From contig JAJQAZ010000068.1 in assembly GCA_021203545.1 (NCBI GenBank), positions 4,816-68,815 of the forward strand: a DNA stretch of 64,000 nucleotides, given 5' to 3'. Below, piece by piece: positions 1 to 9,687 of this stretch (position 1 is the stretch's first letter; each line of letters opens with the position of its first letter). The notes under the pieces were generated by a model that saw nothing but the letters and a program-made list of their open reading frames with translations, was not told the DNA's origin and made no database searches. The translations under genes were made by a program, and so were the position numbers. The DNA comes from Tannerellaceae bacterium. GTDB lineage: Bacteria > Bacteroidota > Bacteroidia > Bacteroidales > Tannerellaceae.

Positions 1-11
1 TTTTTTTTTTT

Positions 12-77
12 CAATCTGAACACGGCAAAGCATCATCCTCTTCGTCTCGTGGGCTCGGAGATTTGTATAAGAGCCAG
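12..77 (-). other. Illumina Nextera i7 adapter (assembly artefact)
   Basis: Positions 44-77 match the 34-nt Nextera read-2 transposase adapter with two mismatches (63 and 74). Positions 12-35 line up with the 24-nt P7 primer at 15 of 24 bases, leaving exactly 8 nt (36-43) for an i7 index. The total of 66 nt is the length of a complete N7xx adapter. It is preceded by 11 T and followed by a 10-C run at 89-98. This is not genomic DNA; it marks a contig end with poor consensus. Confidence 0.93.
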
Positions 78-641
78 AACTAACGGTACCCCCCCCCCGG
101 CCTTGAGTTTGAATAATGGGTTCCGAAGATATTTTGGTCGGGATCTATGATTCAGTGTTCGGCGTAGCGTCTCGCTACGTCGTTTTCAAAAGTGAGGCTC
201 CAGCCTCAGGTGAAGCTCCTGCTTCACCTATTTTAGCGACATAGCGAAGACGCTATGCCGAACAGGGGAACTGTGATCCGAAAACAAATAAATACCGATT
301 AAACCTGGACTACTTGGACCGGAGGGATTTGTAATCCCGACGTCGTGCCCCCGGGGTCTATGGCCCCAAAAAAGCATAGCTTTTTAACGGATTACAAATC
401 CGTAGTTCCTGTAGTCGGGGATAACATATCCCCTCCGTCCATAGATTGCAAATCCCCTTCGGCCAGACCATAATAGTAGCTTTTTTACTGGCTTTTGCTG
501 GCGCAGATTTAAATCTGTGCCAAAACCAACAAACAGTCTTTTTATTCCTGTCGTCCAACTTATTTCTACCTTGCTTACTCTCTTTACAAAATAAATAAGA
601 GAAAAAAGTGGCTTTACGAAAACATCGTATTATTATTTTCT
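78..641. repeat. Intergenic cluster of short hairpin repeats, no gene
   Basis: No convincing gene. Positions 157-182 and 235-262 carry arms of a TTCGGCGTAGCG-type hairpin. 192-228 holds two small hairpins built on GTGAGGCTC and GGTGAAGCTC. 274-301 is an inverted partial copy of the 145-nt repeat found at 25422 and 30613. Three hairpins with an ACA or TGT loop lie at 324-338, 388-402 and 417-433, and a GGCGCAG palindrome at 500-521. The first ~100 bases after the adapter may be unreliable. Confidence 0.6.
500..521. repeat. GGCGCAG palindrome, copy 1
   Basis: A 22-nt near-perfect palindrome (arm GGCGCAGATTT, one G/T mismatch in the partner arm). The same core occurs at 12264, 14364, 30540 and, diverged, at 63719. 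All copies are intergenic. Confidence 0.75.
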
Positions 642-649
642 TATATTTG
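642..649 (+). promoter_or_regulatory. Bacteroidetes -7 element of the efflux operon
   Basis: TATATTTG matches the TAnnTTTG consensus of the Bacteroidetes primary sigma factor. It lies 42 nt before the ATG at 692, which is why I use that start rather than an upstream GTG at 608. No clear -33 TTTG is visible. Confidence 0.5.
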
Positions 650-691
650 TCCGGACATACGAATTATTTCTGTAACAATATAAGGAATACC

Positions 692-1762
692 ATGAAATAC
701 TTTTATCTTACAGCGATCCCGCTTTTGTTGCTAACTGCCTGTAGTACTTCCGGTAAAGAAGACCGTGAAGATACAGATTCTACCATAGAAACGCGCCTGC
801 CGGACATGGCTACCCAGGTAACGGTCGCTACGGTAGAGAGGGGCAATTTCTACCACGAACTGATCAGTAACGGAAAACTGGCGGCCCGTAACTATGCGGA
901 TCTCTATTTTCAATCGGCTGAACCCATCGAAGAGATATATGTAAAAAATGGCGACCGGGTAACCAAAGGACAGAAGCTGGCCCGGCTATCCACATTCAGG
1001 CTAACCAATCAGCGCAAACAGACTGCCAATGCGTTGGAACAGGCCCGGCTGGAATTGCAGGACCTGTTGATAGGGCAGGGCTTTGCCCTGGAAGATTCCC
1101 TGAAAGTTCCGGCTGCCACCCTGGAACTGGTACGGATCAAAAGCGGATACAATACATCCCTGGCTCAATATGAACTGGCATGGCACGAAGAAAGAAACTC
1201 GGTTCTTACCGCTCCCTTCGATGGAGTTGTGGCCAACCTGTTTGCCAAACCCCATAACATAGCCTCTACCGCCGAAGTATTTTGTAGCTTGCTGGATAAC
1301 CAGCATCTGGAAGCCTCTTTCACCGTACTTGAAAACGAACTACCCCTTATCCGCAAAGGAGACCAGGTAGAGATTAAGCCTTTTTCGATGCCGGATGTGG
1401 TTACTTCGGGCCGTATCACAGAAATCAATCCGCTGGTGGATGAAAACGGCATGGTACGGGTTAAGGCAGAAGTAAGGAACAACGGTAAACTGTACGAAGG
1501 AATGAATGTAAGGATCAGTATCCAACGGGCTGTACCCGGCCAGTTGGTAGTTCCCAAAACAGCCGTCGTGTTGCGCTCCGGGCGTCCGGTAGTATTCACC
1601 CTTCTGCCTGATAATAAAGCCGGATGGGTATATGTGGAAACCGGCCTGGAAAATACGGATTATTATACCATTACAGATGGATTAAAAGAGGGCGATGTGG
1701 TGATTATAAGTGGCAACATCAATCTGGCACACGAAGCACCGGTGGAAGTAATTGACAATTGA
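692..1762 (+). CDS. RND efflux periplasmic adaptor (membrane fusion) lipoprotein
   Basis: 356 aa. Adaptor that would connect an inner-membrane RND pump with an outer-membrane channel. The start is ATG 692, giving a lipoprotein signal peptide with lipobox LLTAC; the longer frame from 608 lacks a plausible signal. After it come a lipoyl/barrel-sandwich half (about residues 50-95, with VKNGDRVTKGQKLARL), a helical hairpin (about 95-150), the returning lipoyl half (LTAPFDGVVANLF) and beta-barrel/membrane-proximal domains to the C-terminus. This is the HlyD/AcrA family layout at usual length. It is first in the operon, 19 nt before the first RND gene. The gene is intact, unlike the next three. Substrate cannot be read from sequence. 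Confidence 0.9.
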   Translation: MKYFYLTAIPLLLLTACSTSGKEDREDTDSTIETRLPDMATQVTVATVERGNFYHELISNGKLAARNYADLYFQSAEPIEEIYVKNGDRVTKGQKLARLSTFRLTNQRKQTANALEQARLELQDLLIGQGFALEDSLKVPAATLELVRIKSGYNTSLAQYELAWHEERNSVLTAPFDGVVANLFAKPHNIASTAEVFCSLLDNQHLEASFTVLENELPLIRKGDQVEIKPFSMPDVVTSGRITEINPLVDENGMVRVKAEVRNNGKLYEGMNVRISIQRAVPGQLVVPKTAVVLRSGRPVVFTLLPDNKAGWVYVETGLENTDYYTITDGLKEGDVVIISGNINLAHEAPVEVIDN

Positions 1763-1781
1763 CAATTATCAATTTTAAAAA

Positions 1782-4700
1782 ATGATAAAATTCCTCATAC
1801 AGCGGCCTATAGCGGTACTCATGGCATTCACTGCCTGTTTTATATTAGGGTTGGTAACCTATTTTACGATACCGGTATCGCTACTGCCTGATATTGCTAT
1901 TCCGGAAATAACAGTTCAGGTTACCGGACAAAATACATCTGCGCGGGAATTGGAAAATACAGTAGTAAAACCAATCCGCCAGCAACTGATGCAGGTGAAC
2001 CGGCTACAGGATATACAAAGCGAAACCCGCGACGGATACGGGCTGATACGCCTGAATTTTGAATTCGGGACCAATACCGATCTGGCATTTATCGAAGTAA
2101 ATGAAAAAATTGATGCCGCGATGAATTATCTGCCGCGCGAGACAGACCGTCCGCGGGTAATTAAAGCCAGCGCTACCGATATTCCTGTTTTCTGTCTCAA
2201 CCTGACCCTCAAAAGTGATATTCCTTACGAATCGTCCAATCAGGAACGTTTCCTGGAACTATGCGAATTTGCAGAAACGGTTATCAAACGGCGCATCGAA
2301 CAGTTACCCACCGTAGCGATGGCAGATATTACAGGAGTAACAGGCCGCCAATTGCAGATTGTACCCGACATGAATATCCTGCAAATGGCGGATATTACAA
2401 TTAAAGACCTGGAAGACGCGTTGGTCTCGAACAACATTGAGTTCGGAAGCATGAAAGTAAAGGATGGGTATTATGAATATAACATCAAATTCTCCACCTT
2501 GTTACGTACTCCCGAAGATGTACAAAACATCTATATCCGTAAAAACGACCGCATCTTCCAGTTGAAGGAACTGGCGGATGTTTCTGTTGTCCCGGTAAAA
2601 GAGTCAGGCTCATCGCTGGCAGATGGCAAGCGGGCCGTTACACTGGCAATCATCAAGCAATCCGCCGAAAATATGGACCGCCTGAAAGAAGAACTGGAAC
2701 AGGTAACCGGTTACTTTTCCACCATTTACCCGGAAATTGATTTTACGGTTACGCGCAACCAGACAGAACTGCTGGATTATACGATCTCGAACCTGAAACA
2801 AAACCTCACACTTGCCTTTATCCTGATCTTCCTGGTAGCGATCCTGTTCCTGAGCGACGTAAAAAGCCCGCTGGTAATTGCAACCAGTATGCTGGTAAGT
2901 ATTGTAATGAGTTTTCTTTTTTTTCTATCTTTTCCATGTTTCGCTGAATATTATCTCGCTGTCCGGACTCATTCTGGCATTGGGTATGATGATAGACAAC
3001 GCGATTATTGTTACTGAAAATATTGTACAATACCGTTCGCTGGGATACTCGCTGGATGAATCGTGCGATAAAGGAACAACCGAGGTCATCACTCCTATGT
3101 TAAGCTCCACACTCACCACGATTGCCGTATTTATTCCGTTGGTATTCCTTAGTGGTATTGCCGGGGCAATCTTTAACGACCAGGCTTTTGCGGTAACAGT
3201 AGGGTTGCTGGTATCGTACATAACGGGAATCATATTATTGCCGGTACTATACAAACTGGTGTATAGTATACCACAGGCAAAAAAGAAATGGATCAACTTT
3301 ACTTTTACTAATCCGATCAGGGAGCATACACTGGATAAATATTACGACAAAGGCATTGATCTCATTTTCAGCCATAAGAAAACCAGCCTTTTAGGTGTAC
3401 TTCTTTGTATCCCTGTCTGTTTCTTCCTGTTTTACCGGGTACCCAAAAGCCGGATGCCTGAGATCGACCAGAACGAACTGATTGCCCTGGTAGAATGGAA
3501 CGAGAATATCCACCCGGAAGAGAACCGGCACAGGGTAAACCAACTGTTCCAACACCTGGATTACCTGAAAGCACAGCATACAGCCTATGTAGGTATTCAA
3601 CAGTTTTTGTTAAACCGCGACAGAGAGCTCTCTTCGTCGGAAGCAGAACTTTACTTCAAAATAGAGAGTCCGTCGGGCATCCCTGAATTGCAGGACGTAA
3701 TCACCCAATGGATAACCTGACAGTATCCGCAGGCTGTATTTTCGTTTGCGCCGCCCGAAACAGTTTTTGAAAAAATATTTGTTACCGGCGAGGCCGATCT
3801 GGTAGCCGGATTCTATCCCCGTAACCGTACCCTCTCGCCCGGGGCGTTAGAGATTAATACTGCAGAAAAAGACCTGTTCCGGGAAACCGGCGTGGCACCT
3901 GTGGGAATTGCTTTCGAAAAGCAGATCAATATTATGATAGACCGTGAACGGCTGTTATTATATAACATAGATTACAATGAAATATACCGGTTGCTGAAAA
4001 CGGCTTTTAAAGAAAACGAAGTGGCCACCCTGCGTTCGTACCAGCAATACCTGCCGATCACTATTGCCGGACAGGAGCAAACGATCCGGGAGATACTGGC
4101 CAATACATTAATACGGTCTTATCCTGAAAACAGCACTACTCCGGAATACATTCCCCTGCAATATGTGATCCGTACAGTTCCTGATCTGGATATCAAGACC
4201 ATTACCGCGGGAAAAAACGGGGAATATATTCCTTTCCGTTTTTATGAACTGGATCAACCCGCCAAACAAATGGATAAAATAAAACAGGTAGCAGATAGTC
4301 AGGCTACCAGACAGAGTCAGGCGTTTGAGTGGGATGTGGTATTTTCGGGCAGTTACTTTTCTAACCAAAAGATGTTGAGCGAACTGGTGATTATCCTGCT
4401 GATATCTATCCTGTTAATGTATTTTATCCTGGCAGCCCAGTTTGAAAGCTTTGTGCAACCGCTGATCGTACTGCTCGAAATCCCGGTAGATGTGGCTTTT
4501 GCCCTGTTTGTTTTATGGATTTCCGGGCATACCCTGAACCTGATGAGTGCGATTGGTATTGTAGTAACCTGTGGTATTATTATTAACGACTCTATCCTGA
4601 AACTGGATGCAATAAACGAACTACGGAAAGCGGGTACACCGTTACTGGATGCTATCCATGAAGCCGGACATCGCAGGCTGCGGCCCATTATTATGACGTC

Positions 4701-4890
4701 GCTTACTACGGTCTTTGCCATGGTACCGCTGTTATTCTCGTACGATATGGGTAGCGAACTGCAAAAACCGCTGGCTATTGCCATGATCGCGGCTATGGTG
4801 ATAGGCACACTGGTGAGTTTGTTTATCGTACCCCTTATCTATTGGTTTATCTGTAGGAATGAAAAATTAAGAATGAAAAATGAAAAATAA
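1782..4890 (+). pseudogene. RND efflux pump permease 1, broken by a frameshift and an in-frame stop
   Basis: Proton-driven inner-membrane RND permease (AcrB/MdtB type). The restored protein is about 1035 aa, the usual RND length. It starts MIKFLIQRPIAVLMAF and contains the TM4 segment GLILALGMMIDNAIIV with its acidic residue. There are two lesions. First, an 8-T run at 2917-2924 shifts the frame; removing one T gives the continuous RND sequence FYLFHVSLNIISLSG. Second, a TGA at 3718-3720 lies in frame in the porter domain (ITQWIT, stop, QYPQAVFSF) and the frame stays open on both sides. Visible pieces are 1782-3017, about 2926-3720 and 3721-4890. The end overlaps the next gene by 11 nt. It may be real decay or sequencing error; the otherwise clean family-like sequence argues for error or very recent loss. 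Confidence 0.85.
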
Positions 4891-6375
4891 TTTGTTCATA
4901 CTTTTGATCTATACGCTGTTAAGCCTGTTGGTTACAGGCTCTGTATATGCGCAGCAAACGGTAACCCTTTCGCTGGACCGTACTATCGAGTTAGCTGCTG
5001 ATAGTTCCCTCCAGTCGTTCCGCAGCAAAAACCTGTATCTGAGCAGTTACTGGGAATACCGTACGTTTAAAGCCGCCCGTTTGCCGAGTCTGAACCTGAA
5101 TCTCACACCGGCCGAATATTACCGTTACATTACCCAACGGTACGATTTTGATAACGACCTGGAAGTATTCCGGAAGCAACAGACCTATTCCGCCCGGGGC
5201 GGACTGGAGATCAATCAGAATTTCGACCTGCTGGGAGGTTCGTTTTATGTGAACTCTGACCTCGAGTACCTGCGCAATTTCGGGGCTACCAATTACAGCC
5301 AGTATACTTCGGTACCGATACGGGTCGGGTATTACCAAAGCCTGTTAGGGTACAACCCGTTTCGCTGGGAGAAAAAGATTGAACCGCTAAAATATGAAAA
5401 AGCGAAAAAAGAGTTGGTTTACAATCTGGAAGAGATTGGCGAACAGGCAACCGGGTATTTCTTTGCGCTTGCCATGGCACAGGTAGAGTATGATATGGTG
5501 AAGGATATTGCCGCTTCGTCGGACACGCTCTACCGGATCGGGCAGGAGCGCCACAAAATAGCCTCCATTACACAGGCGAACCTGTTGACCCTGAAACTGG
5601 ATGCGATCAATGCAAAGAATTCCCTGAAAAATGCGGAAATAGCATTGAAAAGGGCCATGTTTAACCTGGCAACCTTCCTTTCGCTGGATAAAAACACAGA
5701 GATACGCCTCCGGATTCCGGGACGCCCACGCAACCTCTACATACAGCTGGACGAAGCACTGGGACTGGCCAGGGAAAACAATCCTTCTTTTCTGGACATG
5801 CGCCAGCAAATCATGGAGGCCGAACAACAGGTGGATAAGACCCGGAAAGAGTCTCTTTTTGATGCTTCGATACGGGCCAGTGTAGGATTCAACCAGGTAT
5901 CCGATAAGTTTAAAGATGCTTACCGCGACCTGTTGCAACAGGATATAGTATCTGTGTCCCTTAGTATCCCGCTACTGGACTGGGGGGGGTCAGAAAAGGC
6001 AGGTATAACATGGCACGTAATAACCTGACAATCGCCCGCATTACCGCAGAGCAGGAAGAGATCAGTGTAGAAGAGAATGTGATCATGACAGTCAGTGAGT
6101 TCAATATGCAGCAAGACCTGATAAGCAGTGCGGAAGAGGCACTGGAACTGGCGTTACTGGCCTATGCCGAAACCAAACAACGGTTTATAATCGGAAAAGA
6201 GGATATCAATAGCCTGACCCTTTCCCTGCAACGGCAACAGGATGCGCAACGCAATCATATTCTGGCTTTACAGAACTACTGGCTTAGTTACTTTAAAATA
6301 CGGAAACTAACGCTCCACGATTTCGAAACAGGGGTATCCCTGGTAAACCTGTACGAATACAAACATGGGTTTTAA
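4880..6375 (+). pseudogene. TolC-family outer-membrane efflux protein, frameshifted
   Basis: Outer-membrane factor of the tripartite pump. It has a signal peptide (MKNNLFILLIYTLLSLL...VYAQ) followed by the paired TolC helical/barrel repeats, about 498 aa if restored. The frame changes at an 8-G run (5982-5989). With nine G the protein reads LDWGGVRKGRYNMARNN, the usual family motif before the second long helix. Without that it stops at 6028 and the tail (6010-6375) is separate. It lies between the two RND genes, overlapping pump 1 by 11 nt, and its stop is adjacent to the start of pump 2. A G-tract indel can be slipped-strand variation or base-calling error. Confidence 0.82.
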
Positions 6376-9300
6376 TGAGTAACTCTCCCAAAATATCATC
6401 TTTTACCATTCTGGTAGCGTTTATTTGTGTAGCGCTGGCGGGGAGTGCGTTTCTTCCTTTATTGCCGCTGAAGTTATCGCCATCCCGGAACCTGCCCACT
6501 CTTACGATCAATTTCTCGATGCCCGACAATCCGGCACGGATCGTTGAAATGGAGGCGACGGCACAACTGGAAGCGATGTTGGCACGGATAAACGGTATCC
6601 GTGAAATAACCTCTACATCCGGGAACGGGTGGGGATCTATCCGCCTAGAGCTGGATAAACATACCGATATTGATGTAGCCCGTTTTGAGGTCTCCACAAT
6701 TATACGGTAAACATGGCCCAACCTGCCGCGGGGCACTTCCTACCCCTACCTGTCTGCCAGCCGGGCAGACGATAAGGAGTCGCGCCCTTTCCTCACTTTT
6801 ACTCTGAATGCCGCTGCTACACCTGTTTTTATCCAGCGGTTTGCCGAAGAGAATATTAAACCCCGGCTCTCGCTTATTCCGGGTATTAACCGGATCGACG
6901 TATCCGGGGCTACGCCTATGGAATGGCGGTTGGAGTACGATAACCGGCAATTGGTGTTATCAGGAGTTACACTAGCAGATATACAGGAGGCGATACAAAA
7001 CTTTTATAACAGGGAATTTTTAGGGATTGCCCAAACCAGCCCCGAATCGGACGAATGGATACGGTTGACCCTTTCGCCTACAGTGACAGAAAACACCTTC
7101 GACCTCAGCCTTATTACTGTTGCCAATAAAGAAGGAACCCTGATACGGCTGGACCAACTGCTCAAGGTAACCCGGCAGGAAGAACAACCCCAGAGTTATT
7201 ACCGTATTAACGGACTGAATTCTATCTATCTCTCTATCCGTGCGGAAGATACGGCAAACCAGCTGCAACTGGCCCATGCGATTATGGAGGAGATGCAGGA
7301 GATACGGGCCTCGCTCCCTGTGGGTTACCAGATCCATACCAGTTATGATGCAACTGAATATATCCGGGCCGAACTGGATAAAATATATTTCAGGACAGCC
7401 CTGACGATCGCTATTTTATTATTATTTGTGTTGCTTATTACACGCAACCTCAAATATCTTTTCCTGATTGTTACCACATTGGTTATCAATCTGTGTATCG
7501 CGGTTCTGTTTTATTATTTCTTTGGACTCGAACTGCAACTCTATTCGCTGGCAGGTATTACAATCTCGCTAAGCCTGGTGATTGATAATACGATTGTGAT
7601 GGCGGACCACATCCGCAACCGGCAAAACAGGGGGGCTTTCCTCTCCATCCTGACCGCTACCCTGACAACCATCGGAGCACTGTCCATTATTTTCTTCCTC
7701 GACGAGCGGATACGGCTCAACCTGCAGGATTTTGCCGCCGTAGTAATTATTAACCTGGCTGTTTCGCTGGTAGCAGCGCTGTTCTTTGTGCCGGCCATGA
7801 TGGAAAAGACAGGCCTTGACCGCAAAAAAACATCTTCCCGCAAACTGGCTGTACGGTTTAACCGCATCAATAAAAAAGCCGGTTATTGGTTCACCTGTTA
7901 TTACTATCACCAGATACGGTTGATGACCCGGTGGAAGAAAACAGCCTGCCTGTTACTTGTATTGGCATTCGGTTTACCGGTATTTATGCTGCCTGATAAA
8001 ATAAAGGTAGAAGAAATAGACCCTGCGTCGCGCTGGCTGAAACCGGCCGAGAAATACAATGAGATGGTCAATAAACCGGTGTATAAAGAGAAAATAAAAC
8101 CCGTTATAAACCAGGCGTTGGGTGGCTCTTTACGGCTTTTCGCGGAAAAGGTATACGAAGGAAGTTATTTCACCCGCAGTGAGGAAACAGTCCTTTCGGT
8201 AAGTGCTTCGATGCCCAACGGCACCACAATAGAGCAGATGAACCATCTGGTAAGCCGGATGGAAGCATTCCTGAGTGGTTTTGAGGAAATTAAACAGTTC
8301 CAGACCAATATCCACAATGCCCGGCAGGCTTATATAGCGATTCATTTCACCAAAGAGAGTGAAAGAAGCGGATTTCCCTACCTGCTGAAAAGCCGTATCA
8401 TTAGTAAAGCACTCGAACTGGGTGGTGGTAGCTGGAACGTATGGGGACTGATGGACCAGGGTTTCAGTAACAATGTAAGGGAAAATGCAGGAAGTTACCG
8501 GATCGTCATGTACGGTTACAATTACGATGAACTTTATGTATGGGCGGAGCAATTACGGGAAAAGCTGTTAGAGGCACGCCGCATACAATCCGTAACCATC
8601 AATTCGGAATTTTCATGGTGGAAAGACGATTACCTGGAGTTCTATTTTGATCTGAATAAAGCACGGATCGCGCAGGAAAATATCCATCCTGTCTCCTTGT
8701 ATTCTTCTCTCCAACCCTTGCTTGGGTCAGACATTCACACCGGATCGATTTTGTATGAAAAAGAGAAAGAGAACCTGAAACTTCTCTCCCGTCAATCCTA
8801 CACCTATGATGTGTGGAATATCCTGAATACCACCCAGTGGATACAGGACAGGCCCTATAAATTATCGGAACTGGCAGCCGTGGAAAAAGCACAGACCCCT
8901 CAAAATGTAGTAAGGGTCAACCAGCAATACCGCCTTTGCCTGCAATACGAATACATAGGGGCAAACAACCAGGGCAACCGCATACAGGAACGGATACTGC
9001 GGGAGTTTAACCAGCAACTACCGATGGGATATACGGCACAAAAGGAAGATTACGAATGGTATTGGGGACAGAAAGATAAGAAACAGTATCTCCTGTTGGC
9101 CCTGATTGTAGTGATTATCTTTTTCACCACCAGCATCCTGTTCAATTCGTTGAAGCAGCCACTGGCAGTGATCTTTGTGATTCCCATTTCTTATATAGGA
9201 GTATTCCTTACCTTCTACTGGTTTAAACTCAACTTCGACCAGGGTGGATTCGCCTCGTTTGTCATTCTGTGTGGTATCACCGTAAATGCCAGCATATACA

Positions 9301-9569
9301 TCCTGAACCAATACAACCAGATACGAAGTAAAAACCCATCCATTCCACTACCCAAAGCCTATCTAAAAGCGTGGAATGCCAAGATCGTACCCATCTTCCT
9401 GACCGTGATATCCACCATTCTGGGATTCATCCCCTTTATGATCGGTTCGCAGAAAGAAGGCTTCTGGTTCCCCCTTGCCGCCGGCACCATCGGAGGTTTG
9501 ATCATGTCGGTAATCGGCATATTCTTCTACCTTCCCCTCTTCACCCTGAAAAAGAAAGATTTCAACTAA
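6375..9569 (+). pseudogene. RND efflux pump permease 2, interrupted by an in-frame TAA
   Basis: A second RND permease of about 1064 aa in the same operon. The frame is continuous from ATG 6375 to 9569 except for TAA at 6708-6710, which falls between VSTIIR and TWPNLPRG. In RND pumps this porter-domain position normally reads STIIRQ or similar, so CAA to TAA is the simplest explanation. The TM4 region (LAGITISLSLVIDNTIVMADH) and the C-terminal TM bundle are present. A second initiation at 6918 would give an 883-aa product lacking TM1. Adaptor-pump-channel-pump operons occur in Bacteroidetes; whether the two pumps work as a hetero-assembly is inference. Confidence 0.82.
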
Positions 9570-9654
9570 CCCGGCTTCTGTAAAATCCGGGAAGAAAGAA
9601 AAATCATATAAATTAAATCCGGAATTGTGTAAGTGGGGAGAGTAGCTATATCTT

Positions 9655-9662
9655 TATATTTG
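9655..9662 (+). promoter_or_regulatory. -7 element of the copper ATPase gene
   Basis: TATATTTG fits TAnnTTTG, 25 nt before ATG 9688. TTGTG at 9625-9629 is a possible -33 element, though the spacing is a little long. This suggests the ATPase is transcribed separately from the efflux operon. Confidence 0.5.
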
Positions 9663-9687
9663 TTATATAAAAACAAAGGAAGCAGGA

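Noticed and set aside
358..558. Small open frame on the minus strand in the first intergene
   Set aside because: It runs through several hairpin repeats and resembles no protein; composition is that of the repeat cluster.
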